Shown here: positions 52,846 to 64,000 of the stretch, piece after piece
Layout of the letters: the number at the start of each line of letters is the position of its first letter
Position numbering within the stretch: the first letter of the stretch is position 1
NCBI RefSeq assembly: GCF_900497805.2
Contig: NW_020954548.1
Location: forward strand, 7,675,302-7,739,301
Length of the DNA: 64,000 nt
Source of the DNA: Vombatus ursinus
Taxonomy: Eukaryota; Chordata; Mammalia; Diprotodontia; Vombatidae
Direction of reading: 5' to 3'
Position numbers and translations under genes: made by a program
Notes under the pieces: generated by a model
Told to the model about the DNA's origin: nothing
Seen by the model: only the letters and a program-made list of their open reading frames with translations
Databases searched by the model: none

Positions 52846-52984
52846 AATTGTACTACCAGATGACCAAATACATCTGTTCCCTGCAGTTCCTATTAAAACA
52901 GGGAGCTTTATTCCAAGCATATCTTATTTTTATCTGCTATAATCTTAGGCTAAAGATTTTTCTTTTTTATGAGCACATATATCA

Positions 52985-53145
52985 ATGTAATAATAGCTGA
53001 CATTTATATGGCATTTCAGGAAACAGAGGCTCAGATAGGTTAAGTGACTAGCCCATGGTCACACAAGTAGTAAATGTCAGAGGTGGAATCTGAAAGACAA
53101 GCTTCCTGACTTTAGGCCCAGCATTCTATCCACTACACCATAGGG
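52985..53145 (-). mobile_element. MIR SINE, minus strand
   Basis: AATAGCTGACATTTATATGG, GCTCAGATAGGTTAAGTGAC and CAGCATTCTATCCACTACAC. Confidence 0.75.
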
Positions 53146-53989
53146 ACTCTCTGGGAAAGTATCCACCTGACTACCCTCCCTCAGTATTAGGACAGCAACA
53201 GCATTCTGCGTGGGGAGACTTAATATAATTTTAGTCTTGATTCTATATAAATAGATGGGAGGAAAAATAAATAGATAGGAGGGGGGAAGAAAGTGAGGGA
53301 CAGGGAAAAGAAGCAAAGAGAGAGTCCATGTTTCCTTTTGGTAAGTGGTAGAGATGGATGAAACTGGGGGATGATCCCTTTAGGTCTGTCTGGGCCCAAG
53401 CTGGAGAGAAGAGAGAGCCAAAGAAACCTTGGCATCTGGGCCAAGACTTAAATACCCTGGAGCCACAGATGGGTGGGGGAGGGGTACATCTGCCCCACTA
53501 ACCATGGTACAAACAAAGTATTTACTTTATCCTAATTTCTAGTCCATAAACATAAATACTCCTCATAATTTTGGGCAAGGGAAGTGAAGAGAAGGAGTAT
53601 TAGTGAGCAGCAGGAGTTGTTGTTTTCTGTGCTTACTGTAGGGAGGAAAATCACCCACCCCTGACATGTTCTCAGCTTGCATTAGTTAATAAACCACAGT
53701 AAAATATTTTGCAAATATACAGTGTTCCATGAATACATCATAATATATTGGTAATACTAACTGCATCCAGAATCTCAAATGAGTAGCAGAAGAACCCAGC
53801 CTATGAATTGATTTAAAGGGAAGGCAAGTATACCACTTTTAAAAACAGAAATGCAGTGCTCTAGTCCTTACTTTATTATTCAAAAAGGACTCATGTTTCA
53901 GGTCAGAGTGATGCCATGCCATTAAGAGAAATCCCAAATGCAGGAGGAGACAAGTGGAGGTTAGGTGAATTTAAGATTAGCTTCTAAGA
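53146..53989. other. Unassigned sequence
   Basis: No family recognised. 53245-53310 is purine-rich with an AAATAGATRGGAGG unit occurring twice. No frame with a known motif. Confidence 0.3.
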
Positions 53990-54200
53990 AACTGCTGGAT
54001 TACAAACTCCTAAAGGTCAGGGATTTCTTGGAATTTTGTCTTTGTGCCCTGGGCTTTCTAGCACCCTGGAGGCTGAATGGTCAAGTAGAGATTACTCTGA
54101 CCTTAAAATCTGAAGGTAGGGTTCACACCCTGACTGGACCGCTTAATCAACTGTGTGACCTTAGAAAAGTTACTCCCTCCCTAAGGACCTCAAAAATGTT
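53990..54200 (+). mobile_element. L2 tail and MIR relic
   Basis: L2 (53990-54050: TACAAACTCCTAAAGGTCAG) and MIR (about 54070-54200: CAACTGTGTGACCTTAGAAA). Confidence 0.55.
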
Positions 54201-55289
54201 TGTTATTGAAATGAAACAACTCTCTGAAACTTGGGCTTGAGCTAATCTGGGAAAACACTTTAGCCTAAAATCTTTCTTGGCTTCCCCAGGACAGTTTCTA
54301 TGCATCCCTTCACAGAATAAGCTTGGTTTTTTTTTTGCAAATTCACAATTGAGAAAAATTGCTAAATTTCAGTTAGAGGTTAGTGAAAATAAAGACCTAC
54401 AGTTGTTTGTTTTTTTCTCCCGATCTGAGTTCACAGACCCACTGAAATCTATCCATGGCTTGGGGGTCCACTAAGAACCTCTGCTCTCAAAGGAAAACAG
54501 CTAAATCCTTCAAGGAAAAGGTGTTGGCTATATGTGATAGGACATTTCTCCAGTTGATCTGAACTTCTGATGGAGTTTTTCTTCATGCAGGACTAGTCCT
54601 GTACTAGTTAATCACTTGTTGATGTATCAGAAATCAATCAGAAAAAAGTAGTTGTAGAAATGTTAATTCATATAGACACCCATGGAATTTTAGATATCTT
54701 TCAGAGAAAATCAGCATCTACCCTTATATTTTAATATTAAACTTTCCTTTTAACCTAGTTATTAATTTAATATTGACAAATGTTTCCATTTTTATGGCCG
54801 TTTCTTTGCTATTTATTTAAACCTAGATAAGAAGCTGTGGCATCCTCCCAGGAATTAATCCTTGGTCACCAATGATTTCTGTTATCTTTATTCATGAATA
54901 AATAACACCTACCTCTACCATCTGGGTAATGCTAACTACATTGCCCAACAAGCTCTTGCCTTTCATGATATTCCAGCCCAGTTTCACAAAGAAAAGAAGA
55001 ATCTTCAACCCTAGTTAAAGTAACTCTATTCCTCCATGTGTCACATGTGGATGAGACCAATCCTAGACCAATCCAAGGGGCCCTTAGGAACCATCCATCT
55101 ATGCTCAACAAAATCTCTTAAATTATTAAACTATTTCTATACCATTCATTCCATCTCCTCAATTTAATAGAAACCGAATATTCCCCTGAGGACACTACAT
55201 CCCTCATAACCTTCTTCACTAGAGTTCTCCCCTTGTCCTAATCCGCATTGCAATCCCTTTTCTAGGGCTTGAAGGAAGAATTGTCATAG
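54201..55289. other. Unassigned sequence, about 1.1 kb
   Basis: Nothing recognised with confidence. The last 250 bases may be decayed L2. Confidence 0.3.
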
Positions 55290-55742
55290 TTCTTGTTCCC
55301 CACTGACACTTTCAGATCATTCCTCTAACTGTTCCTTAATAACCTTTCTCCCTTTTAGGTCCATGTCATATATTTATACCACTCTCTCCCCATTGTCGAT
55401 TCCATTATGGCCTCTCTTCCCAATTCTCATCCTTCCTGGTGTTTCTTCAGCATTTGACATTCCCAACTCAGGGAAGATTCTGAACTTGAAAATTTCACCT
55501 CTGACCACAGCTTCCTATTTTTCCGCCTTTCCCGTGCTCTTTTTTTTTTTTTACCTTACTCATCCCTAATGCCTGAAATATTATTTCTGCCGCATCTCCC
55601 CACTCTGATCTTAAGGACCAACTCAAATGACATCTCTTCCATAAACCTTTCCTTCATCATCCCAGTCAGTGTTGACCCTGAGACGTCACATAGAACTTTG
55701 TTTGCACCTCTCTTGTGTATTAATAATAATAATAATAATAAT
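55290..55742 (+). mobile_element. L2 LINE pieces ending in (AAT)n
   Basis: 55290-55530 resembles an upstream L2 part (CACTTTCAGATCATTCCTCT, ACCTCTGACCACAGCTTCC). After a T-run, 55560-55720 is a 3' part (GACCAACTCAAATGACATCT, AAACCTTTCCTTCATCATCC). (AAT)n lies at 55721-55742. Confidence 0.55.
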
Positions 55743-56003
55743 GTAATGGAAAGGGGGATTTGCTTCTCATTCACCCCAAAAAGCTGATATCGCAGAAAGT
55801 AAGGGGCAGATACTAGAGATAAGATGATACTAATATGCTAAGGAAGTACAAAGATTAGCTACCTCTGTCATCCCTTTCTAAAGCGTGATTGAATTAGAAG
55901 GAAACATGGCCACTAGGGAAAAAATTGGCCACACCTCCGGTGACCCTTAAAAGAGAAGTCCATCAGTCCTGGGAGCAATTGAACAGTTCAAGAGTTTGTG
56001 GCA

Positions 56004-56153
56004 GGGGCTGGTAGGTGGCGCAGTGAATAGAGCACCGGCCCTGAATTCAGGAGGACCTGAGTTCAAATCCAACCTCAGACCAAACCCTTGACACTTACCA
56101 GCTATATGACCCTGGGCAAGTCACTTAACCCCAATTGCCTATTAAAAAAAAAA
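56004..56153 (+). mobile_element. WSINE1-like SINE with exact target duplication
   Basis: Head GGCTGGTAGGTGGCGCAGTG, body GAGTTCAAATCCAACCTCAG, end CCCCAATTGCCTATT plus A-tail. Exact 14-bp target duplication AAGAGTTTGTGGCA (55990-56003, 56154-56167). Confidence 0.96.
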
Positions 56154-56237
56154 AAGAGTTTGTGGCATTCCAGACAGGGAGCAGCTTTGTGGAGTGTGAC
56201 CCTTACAACACAACCACAGCAGTTACTGAAAGATACT

Positions 56238-56480
56238 CAGAGGTGTACTAGTAAATGTTTAACAACAGGTTCTCTAGGGGGCAATGTATACATGACATAC
56301 TTTTAAGTTTAATCTGTATTAACATTTCCTCCACCTCTTTGTTAAGTCCAGACAATGAATAAAAGCATAAAGCCTGACTTTGTAGCATTTGCTGATTTCC
56401 AAGATATAAATACTTATAATGAAAATTTAACAATTGACTCTTGCAAGTCAGTAAGTACTAACTGCCTCCAGCATATTCCT
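56238..56480 (-). mobile_element. Non-autonomous hAT element, copy 3, inverted
   Basis: Starts CAGAGGTGTACTAGTAAATG and contains ACAACAGGTTCTCT, GACATACTTTTAAGTTTAAT and TGAAAATTTAACAATTGACT, the reverse of copy 2. The far end is badly decayed and no target duplication is seen. Confidence 0.7.
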
Positions 56481-57429
56481 GGACTGCATTGAGACAGAAG
56501 CACTTGGAGTCAGAAAACAAAGATCCACACTCTTCAGACAGATCTGGATACAGAAAGGCAGCATTCCAGGAAGGAAGTAGTTTCAAGAAGCAAGACTCCT
56601 AGCAGCGGAGAAAAGTCAAGGGCACATTCAGGCACCCAGAAAAGACACTGTGCCTATGGGAGGGGGAGAAGCAACGGGAAGGGGAGCATTTTAAAGGACT
56701 CTGCGAGAAGAGAAAGGACATCCATTGAGGCAGTGCGGCGACAGAGGCATGAGTTGCCTCGGCCTCACGCTGTGTGCCTCACTACCAGTTTGCACCTGCT
56801 CTTCCCATCAACAGGTTGTATGTATGTGGGAGAGTATACCTCGGATTGTTATGAGGGAAAGATATTTCAGTAGTTCACATAGAAAGGGGGCCACTAAATC
56901 ATACATAAGTATCCCTGAAGGCTACATATTGACTTAGCTAAGTACATATTAACATTATCTATATTCTACTGTATTTTTACTTATTTGTTCAATATTTGCC
57001 AATTGCACTTTAATCTGGTTCTGGCTACCCTCCTTCAGACAGCATTTGACACTTCTGCTGCTTCTATTCTTATTATGCTATCCTGGTCATGCTAGCATCC
57101 TTTATTCTGAGCTAACTGTGTTTGGTTGGATATGACTAGGAAAAGTGAACTCCCCAGGGGGAGCTCATTAGCTGCAGTTTTAAGAGTCAGGAGCCACAGC
57201 GTGCCCCTGGAACCTATAAGATTAGTCCCAAACCTAGGGGCCCAACCTGTGAATCTGCATCCAACGTGGGAGCCTCCCGGAGGAAGGACTGCAATAACAA
57301 ACTGCAGATACCTGGATGGGAATTCTGGGGTACCTTCTAACTCTAGATCTCAAATCCTGTGATCCCATGAACCTTCAAGCCACACAAAAAGAGGATGACA
57401 TCTATCTTATCTAAACCTTGTCCCACCCC
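56481..57429. other. Unassigned sequence
   Basis: No repeat recognised except a possible MIR/CR1 3' scrap at 57310-57365 (GGTACCTTCTAACTCTAGAT). Frames of 70-78 codons are without motif. Confidence 0.3.
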
Positions 57430-57765
57430 CCCCCAAGAACCTAGCATAGTGCTCTGCAAACAGTAGAAGCTTAGTAGATATTTGTGGGATCAAATCGACC
57501 CCAAAATCTTTATGATTTAAAATGCACAATACCTACATTTCAGATGAATAGATCATTGTTAGAGAATCATATTGTTTGTTGGAAGGATAGCTAGAACCTA
57601 GAAGAGAACTGAGAAATCATCTAATCCAACCCAATCATTTTATAGATGAGGAAACTAAAACCCAATGAAAGCAAATGACTTGTCCAAGGTGACACAGATA
57701 GTAAATGGCAGAAGTGGGATTTGAACTTGGCCTCCACTTTCAGATCCCACTACATCACAGCATCT
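57430..57765. mobile_element. L2 tail scrap and MIR relic
   Basis: L2 tail plus (57430-57490: CCTAGCATAGTGCTCTGCAA). MIR minus (57575-57765: CATCTAATCCAACCCAATCA, AGATGAGGAAACTAAAACCC, AGTGGGATTTGAACTTGGCC). Confidence 0.65.
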
Positions 57766-58109
57766 TTCAAAAGTAGCCCCCAAAGAAGCCAAAATACCAA
57801 GCTCTCACAATGATGCATATCAAATGCTACAAACTGAGTGAACCCAGATCATAGTCTGGTTTTGTCTAAATAATGAGATCTCTCCTATTTTTCTCATCAA
57901 TGGTGCTTAAAAATACCAAGTGAATTTTAAATCCTCTTCTCCATTCATAAGACACATAGTGTATATATTCAGCCACTGTCCCGGGAGGCTTTGAGATCCA
58001 AATAAATCTAAATTTGTTCCCAACACTCTTCTTTAGCAACAAGTGGAAGGAAGAAAGGAAAATGGAAGTGGAAGCAGAAAAAAAGGACCTTCCCGCCAAC
58101 GGGCTGCAC
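57766..58109. other. Unassigned sequence
   Basis: Nothing recognised. Confidence 0.3.
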
Positions 58110-58260
58110 AGACATCAGCTTACCTTCAGTTTCCTCATCTGTACAAATAAGAATGAGGAATATACCTGCATTATTTATCACATAGAACTGTTGGGAGGAA
58201 AACACACTCCAAACTAACAATAATTGAGATCTTGATGTTTTTGTCATTATTGTTGTTATT
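58110..58260 (+). mobile_element. MIR relic
   Basis: TTCAGTTTCCTCATCTGTAC and AGAACTGTTGGGAGGAAAAC. Confidence 0.6.
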
Positions 58261-58329
58261 ATCATTTCTAATGGCACAATGGTCTTATTGAGAAGAGTTG
58301 ACCAGGTCTTTCTAGAACTGAAATAGTTT

Positions 58330-59110
58330 TGACCTTAAACACAGTGCCCAAAGACCTAGAAGAACACACATATCCAATATCATCCCCATTCTCACTAATC
58401 TTCTATCACCCCCTATCTACCAGTGACTTCCCTGCTTCCTACAACTATGCTTATGTCTTTCCCAGTCTTAAAAACCCCTCACTTGATCTGCCCATCCTCA
58501 CCAGCTATTGTCTTATATTTCTCCTCTCTTTCATGGCTTAACTCCTTGATAATGCCATCCACAATTGGCATCCTTACTTCTTTTTTTCTCTCACTCTCTT
58601 CTTAACTCTCTGGAGTCCAGTTTCTGATCTCATCATTCAAATGGAAAGCTCTCTCTGAAGTTATCAGTGATCTCTTAATTGCTACATCTAATGGCCTTTT
58701 GCCAATTCTCACCCTTCTTGACCTCTCTGCAGTCTTCGACACTGTTGATCACCCTCTCTTCTCCTGAACATTCTCTTCTCTCCAGGTTTTCATGACCCTG
58801 CTCACTCCTGCCTCTTGCCCTCTCCTTCCCAGTCTCTCTAGCTGCATTTTCATCCAGGATGTACCTGTTAGTTGAAGCTGTCCCCTAAGGTCTTGTCCTG
58901 GGCCTTCTTCTTGTTTCCCTCTGTACTGTCTTGCTTGGTGATCTCATAAGCTCCCATGGATTCAATTATCAGATCTCTGGGCAGATGATTCTCAGATCTC
59001 TTTATCTACCACTAACCTCTCTCTTCACCTGCAGTCTTGCATCTCCAACTCCCTATTGGTTATCTCAAACGGAATGCCCTGTAGACATCTAAAATTAACT
59101 GAATATTCCA
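58330..59110 (+). mobile_element. L2 LINE, ORF2 reverse-transcriptase region
   Basis: The plus strand encodes LLDLSAVFDTVDHP (motif A; near 58713-58755) and, about 250 bases on, WADDSQI (motif C, family YADD; 58979-58999). Between them are AAGGTCTTGTCCTGGGCCTT and GGTGATCTCATAAGCTCCCA. Several frame changes show a dead copy. It is the sense counterpart of 16620-17560. Confidence 0.85.
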
Positions 59111-59159
59111 AACCATAATCCTAGTTAGCAAGTGAAGAGAAGGGGCTACTAGAAACTGG

Positions 59160-60060
59160 CATCATACATGAGGTTGAGTTTAATAGAATTGCAGGAATTG
59201 AATAATGGTCATAGTCCTATCATGGCACAGAGATGGCAAGGACCTCAAAGGTCAGCTAGCATAGACTGAACATAAATTTCTTCTACAGCATCCTCAGCAA
59301 TGGGGACCATTTGGTCATCAGACTTCTTCTGGAAGTAATGAGGAACTCAACAGAACACAAGTCCCTCGAGGTTGCTTCACATAGTGCCAAGCCCATGCTT
59401 TTGTTGCTGTTGTTTCTATGTGTGTGCCCGCTGGTATTTTAAATGGGCTTGTGGTTTCATCAATGTGGGGAGCTCCTGGTGATTAACTCCTTCTATCTCC
59501 CTTGCAAGTTATTGTCTTAGAGTCTTCTGGGGCACTGAGATGCTGACTGACTCCCCCAGGGTCACACAGCCAGTCTATGTCAGAGGTGGGACTCAGTCCT
59601 TCCTAACTCTAAGGAGAGAGTTCTGTCCATTCCCCAACACTCCCAATCTGGCACACTGGAGGCACTGAATCAATGCTTGCTAAGTGGCCACCTACTAAGG
59701 CACTTTGGGGTAGCTTTATTTGTTAGGAAGTTTCTCCTAACAAATTTCAAACTGAAATTTGCCTCTCTGTAACTTCTTCCCATTTGCCCCAGTTCTATCC
59801 TCTGGAGTCAGGCAAAATAACTGTAATCTTTCATCCATGTGGCAGCCTTGCAAATGCTTGAACGCAGCTATCATCTCCCCCATTAGTCTTCTTTTGTTCA
59901 GACTAAATAGCCCCATTTCCTCAACTGATCTTTTTTTGCCATGTTCTCCATCCCTCTCACTGCCCAGGCCTCCCTCCTGTGGAAAAGCCCCATGTCAGGT
60001 TCCCTGTCTCATTTTAGCTATTAAATCCACCAGCATGCCTCTTACAAGTATGGTTATTTT
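59160..60060 (+). mobile_element. CR1/L3 LINE, split by MIR
   Basis: The first part (59160-59420) has AAGGACCTCAAAGGTCAGCT and CTTCTACAGCATCCTCAGCA. The second (59700-60060) has TTGTTAGGAAGTTTCTCCTA, CTGTAACTTCTTCCCATTTG, TGCAAATGCTTGAACGCAGC, TATCATCTCCCCCATTAGTC. Between them lie a minus MIR (59510-59635: CAGGGTCACACAGCCAGTCT) and an L2 tail scrap. Confidence 0.75.
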
Positions 60061-60927
60061 CTAATGAGTTCTGAAAGATGTCCAAGATAGAGCAGAAGGC
60101 AGGGGATGTTTCATTGCTGAAGTATGCCTCCCCCTGGGAATTATATCACTCTTCAATTTAATTCCTCCTGACATTTTACCATTATACCGTGTGCTCTTCA
60201 TTAAAACAAAACCCTCCTAGAAACTGAACGCTTCTAATTGACTCCCCTGGATGGGTTTTAGAAACAGTTGTAATTTGTAAAAGGAAAGTTAATAAACACT
60301 GGGATAACATGCTTGTAGACATGTTCAATAAATGTGCATGGGAATAAAGGCTCCATTTGATGTCAGAAGTGGTGTTTCTCACGAGGCCCACTTCAGCCAT
60401 CCCTGTGACCAGTGCAAGACAAGGAAAGATTTCATTTTTTGGCCATTGTCAATTTTGTTTGCTCAGGCTTAATTGTTCCCGGATATCTGGGAAGCTCAGG
60501 AGGGTAAACGCTCTGTTTGATTTTAATGACTCGCTGGGCTTGGGTTTCATTGAGAATAACATTCTCCCATTGAGAACAACCACCTGAGAAATTCACCTGG
60601 AAGCAAACTATAGATTAAAGCCCAGCTGATCCAGCAGAATTACCTTTATATGAGGTGAATGAATTTGTTCAATAAGGCCAAAGCTGTGAGCTAAGAGAGA
60701 GGCCAGGGAAGGAAAGTGACTCTTGCTAGTTAGAAAGGAAATTATTTCATTGCAAAGCAATTGCTACCCTACCACAGACAAAGCCATTTCTGTGTAGAAG
60801 GGAACTAATGAAAAGACCTCTTCTGTCTTCGTAATCCACAAGGAGAGATACGATGACTTAGCTGACACAAAAACAAGTAACCAGATCATGCCTTCTTAGC
60901 CCTGAAGACAAACTTTATTCACCCTTC
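60061..60927. other. Unique segment, best candidate for conserved regulatory DNA
   Basis: 870 bases without any repeat I can see, no coding frame of note, and dense AATTA/CATTGA/TTAAT words. CATTGAGAATAAC (60548-60560) and CATTGAGAACAAC (60568-60580) are near-identical 13-mers 20 bases apart, of a form that SOX-type factors bind. Inference only. Confidence 0.4.
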
Positions 60928-61195
60928 AGGTAGCTGGATAGTTCAGTGGACAGAGCATTGATCCTAGAACCAAGAGGACCTGAATTCAAATCCAGCCTCA
61001 GGTGCTTCCTAGCTGTGAATCCCTGAGCATGTGACTTAGCCTCTCTCTGCCTCAGTTTGCTCAACTAAAAAGTGAGGATGATAATAGCACTACCTCTCAA
61101 TGTTATTCTGAGAATCAAATGAGATAGTATTTATTTGTAAAATGCTTCACACAGTTACCTGGCACATAGTAAGCACTCTAAGAATGCTTCGCTCT
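60928..61195 (+). mobile_element. CORE-SINE, long 3' subtype
   Basis: AGGTAGCTGGATAGTTCAGT, GAATTCAAATCCAGCCTCAG, CTCAGTTTGCTCAACTAAAA, AATCAAATGAGATAGTATTT and GCACATAGTAAGCACTC. Confidence 0.85.
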
Positions 61196-61805
61196 ATGAA
61201 CTCTATTTTTGTTATTACTGCTACTATAACCACCACTACTACTGCAAGATAACTGCTAATTTTTTCCAGACTAGGCCACTGTAGTCAAATGCAAGATGAG
61301 CTAGAAAAAGCAATTTGGAAGAGAAAAAAACAGTGAACATTAGAGGGGAAAAAACCAAGAAGTAATATGGACAATATGAAGAAAAGGTCACACAAGAAAA
61401 GGTCAATGGTTGCCTCCAACCTTAGAGCTGAGAATAATTCTGTAGATCTGATGCTAAAGGACTAGCATGCATAAAACTTCAACACATCCATCCTTCAAAC
61501 TTTCATGTTTTTATTAGTGTGAGTATCACCTCTGCAGAGATAAATCTCAACTTCTTTCCATTTTAGTAGACAGTAAATACTGTGACTTGTGGTACCAAAA
61601 AAAATATATATATATATATATATAATTTATTATGTTTATCTATACTGATTTTCATACAACTAAAACAGCCCATCATGAGTAACTTTTGTTGGTTTTTCTG
61701 TCTCTAGACTTCCAAAGCTAAAGATCTATGAATGTTGCCTTTGAGAAGATCATATTACCTCCACAGCACAGGACATGAATTTGTGCTCATACCTCTGAAA
61801 GAAAC
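61196..61805. other. Unassigned sequence with (AT)n
   Basis: (AT)n at 61604-61624. A TAC/CAC-rich stretch at 61220-61245. No family otherwise. Confidence 0.35.
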
Positions 61806-62045
61806 AGGGCAGCTATGTGGTACAATCGAAAGAGTGCCAGGCCTAGAGTCAAGAAGCCCTGAGTTCAAATCTAGTCTCAGCTACTTACAAGCTGTGTGAC
61901 CCTGAGCAAGTCACTTAACCCTGTTTGCCTCAGTTTCTTCATCTGTAAAATGAACTGGAGAAGGAAATGGCAAACCACTTCAGTGTGTTTGCCAAGAAAA
62001 CCCCAAATGGGGTCACAGAGATTTGGATACAACTGAAAGAAATGA
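61806..62045 (+). mobile_element. Mar1-type SINE
   Basis: GGGCAGCTATGTGGTACAAT to AACTGGAGAAGGAAATGGCA and the RTE-type end ATGGGGTCACAGAGATTTGG. CTGAAAGAAA on both sides may be the target duplication, although the right copy could be SINE tail. Confidence 0.92.
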
Positions 62046-62264
62046 CATAGCATCCCTCACAGGATGCATCTTTGGAATCATTCGTTGGCTTCCACTACAT
62101 CAAGGCCTCTTTCCCAAATGTTTATTCCTGAGATTTGAAATCGAAATCTAAGCTACTAAACAAATCTCTCTTTGAGCATAACCTGTTGTTATTGTTATTT
62201 CTACCTATGAGACTTTTTCTGCAAGCTCCCAATGAAGATGATTCCCATGAAATGATAGCATAAT

Positions 62265-62365
62265 GAATGTAGGTCTGCATTTAGAATCGAAAGACCTGGG
62301 TTTAAATCATGGCTCAGGGATTTAGAGATCCTGGGTGATTTGCATCCCCCACAGGCCTTCTTTCA
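62265..62365 (+). mobile_element. MIR head fragment
   Basis: GAATCGAAAGACCTGGGTTT and AGATCCTGGGTGATTTGC. Confidence 0.55.
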
Positions 62366-62544
62366 TATGCTTCTCATTATGAAGCCACAGCAACAAACCT
62401 AGCTGAAGAGCTTAGGGGCACTCACTCAAAGTATGAGGACAGGAGGAAGGTGGGCCTTCCCACTTGCCTCTGACTTCAGGGGCAATGGACAGTGGAGACA
62501 TTACACAAAAAAACAACTTGCAAAGAACCATCAAGGTGATAGAG

Positions 62545-62988
62545 AAATCAACAGCAAATTCACTAAGTATGTATGATACTCAAGGCACTGTATTAGGAGC
62601 TCAGGACAGGCACAAAGTCAAAACTGACAGGGTCGCTACTCTCAAAGAACATACGTTCTACTGGAAAAACCAGAGACTTGGTAGTAATTACTCTCAGCAA
62701 CAAAAGGAGCAGCTAATTTCAACTACACTTTCTTTACAATAATCCTGTTAATTGGTATTATTCTCCCCATTTTACAAATGGTAAAACTGAGGCTAGGGGA
62801 AACAATATGATGAAATGCAAAGAGCACACTGACTCTGGGGTCAAAGGACGTGGGTTCAAATCCCACTTCTAAATACTTACTAGATGAGTGTCTCTAGGCA
62901 TGTCCTCAGTTTCTTCATCTGTAAAATGATTGAGTTAGACTAGTTGACCTTTGAGGTCCCTTCCAATTCTAAACCTATGGTCCTATGT
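62545..62988. mobile_element. L2 3' end and two MIR relics
   Basis: L2 minus (62545-62665: AAGGCACTGTATTAGGAGCT, CTCTCAAAGAACATACGTTC). MIR minus (62720-62800: CCATTTTACAAATGGTAAAA). MIR plus (62800-62988: GACGTGGGTTCAAATCCCAC, GACCTTTGAGGTCCCTTCCA). The 92-codon plus frame at 62464-62742 is antisense L2 plus flank. Confidence 0.7.
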
Positions 62989-63239
62989 CTCTACCACACT
63001 TTCACACTACTCTTGCCTAGGATTAGGCAAACACCATGAGTTACAAATTTAGGTCCAGAGCTAAATGAGGTAATTCAAAGAAGGGGGGCCCGGAGATGAC
63101 ATCTAAGATACCATTAACTTCACGATTGCTTGGTTTGAGGGGATATCTTTGCAAGATCAACAGCAATAGAGCTATAAGGAACTCCCCTATTTCCAGCAGA
63201 AATAACCTACTGAATTCTCATTAACTTGAGTTCTGATTT
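62989..63239. other. Unassigned sequence
   Basis: Nothing recognised. Confidence 0.3.
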
Positions 63240-63800
63240 AAAAATTCAAACTCCTAAACCTGGCATTCAAAGCCCAACATAGCCCCTCACTATCTTACCA
63301 GCTTTCTCTCAGACTATTGTCCCTACATGCGCTTCACTCTAACCTGATTGGATTACTCTCCATCACTCACATCCATCCAATATTGCTCTCCCGCAACCCC
63401 ACCCCCAGTGTTTTTGCATACAGTTTTCCACACTTTCAAAATGTCCTCCCTTCCTTTTCTACCTTTTGAAATCCTATTTGTTTCAAGACCAGCTCAAATG
63501 CTTCCTTTTTGGGAAGTCTTCCCTAATCTAGTCAGTCATAAATAATCTCTTTTTTTCTTAGATACTACATAACACTCTACCTTTCTTGTAATCTTAGCAT
63601 ATTCAAAACGTCATTATACTTATCATAGAGTCATTGTCTAATTATTTATATGTGTGTATCACCACCGCCCCCAACTGCTAGATTATAAGCTCCATATAGC
63701 AAGGACAATCTAAATAATCTTCGTGCCTCTACCAATAACTAAAATAGTACTTTCTGTATAGCAGGTCCTTGGTAATTGGTGAATAAATGAATGAGTGAAT
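63240..63800 (+). mobile_element. L2 LINE 3' region
   Basis: CAAACTCCTAAACCTGGCAT, AAAGCCCAACATAGCCCCTC, AGACCAGCTCAAATGCTTCC, GGGAAGTCTTCCCTAATCTA, TTATAAGCTCCATATAGCAA, and the tail GAATAAATGAATGAGTGAAT. Confidence 0.8.
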
Positions 63801-64000
63801 ATACGAATGAACATTGATATTACCGTCTATCCTAGACTTCTTTTGAGCTCAAACTTAGTATCATGTGAGCAATATTTGGGTGCTTCATTAACATTCATCA
63901 AGGATAATGATGATGATGATGATGATGATAATATCTGATTATGAGTGAAGCTGAATAGATATGCATCTTTCCTAGGCTACTACAAGTCATCCTTGAAATC
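63801..64000. other. Unassigned end of window with (GAT)n
   Basis: Trinucleotide (GAT)n at 63906-63930. Otherwise nothing recognised. Confidence 0.4.

Noticed and set aside
10176-62045. tRNA genes suggested by A/B-box-like motifs (for example GAGTTCAAATCC)
   Set aside because: All occur in the heads of SINEs, and no cloverleaf with an acceptor stem can be formed.
1-64000. CRISPR arrays, bacterial operons or phage modules
   Set aside because: The repeat content and low coding density are vertebrate. No direct-repeat/spacer pattern or dense gene order is present.

Overview
The window looks like marsupial nuclear DNA, from between genes or from a long intron. The main clue is the SINE content. 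One type is a tRNA-headed CORE-SINE with the head motif GGCAGCTAGGTGGYRCAGTG and an A-tail after CCCCAATTGCCT (WSINE1-like). The other carries a 3' tail ending GGGGTCACAAAGAGTCNGAC, the RTE/Bov-B-type end of Mar1 SINEs. Both are hallmarks of marsupial genomes, and the WSINE1-like copies hint at an Australian lineage. L1 3' UTRs, L2, CR1/L3 and MIR relics of the kind common in marsupials fill much of the rest. I found no host protein-coding exon, tRNA, rRNA or other RNA gene. The open frames present are short and are mostly transposon relics or chance.

Layout. 0-15 kb: MIR, L2, CR1 and L1 relics, a non-autonomous hAT, purine tracts, three young SINEs (two with clear target duplications), an unusual perfect 42-bp inverted repeat at 12.2-12.4 kb, and about 1.4 kb of unassigned sequence. 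15.6-20 kb: a long minus-strand L2 split by a solo LTR beside its YADD box, then two pieces of one LINE family with a shared 3' tail, then a diverged LTR. 20-30 kb: more MIR/L2/L1 and two further solo LTRs. 30-42 kb: L2 pieces, a palindromic Tc1/mariner-type MITE, an L1 ORF2 fragment with its own target duplication inside an L2, and several SINEs. 42-53 kb: an L2 with a nested SINE, a promoter-like unique segment at 43.3-44.1 kb, two hAT elements (one keeping a transposase C-terminus), a second MITE, and a patchwork of local duplications linking 47.5, 49.2-49.7 and 52.4 kb. 53-64 kb: L2 reverse-transcriptase and CR1 pieces, a third hAT copy, and unique segments of which 60.1-60.9 kb looks most like regulatory DNA.

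Nothing amounts to a new biological system. The best leads are structural: the patchwork duplication at 47.5-52.6 kb, the 42-bp inverted repeat, four related solo LTRs within 13.5 kb (three with exact 4-bp target duplications), and three unique segments that could be conserved non-coding elements. All identities and repeat boundaries were read by eye and carry an uncertainty of some bases unless a target-site duplication fixes them.
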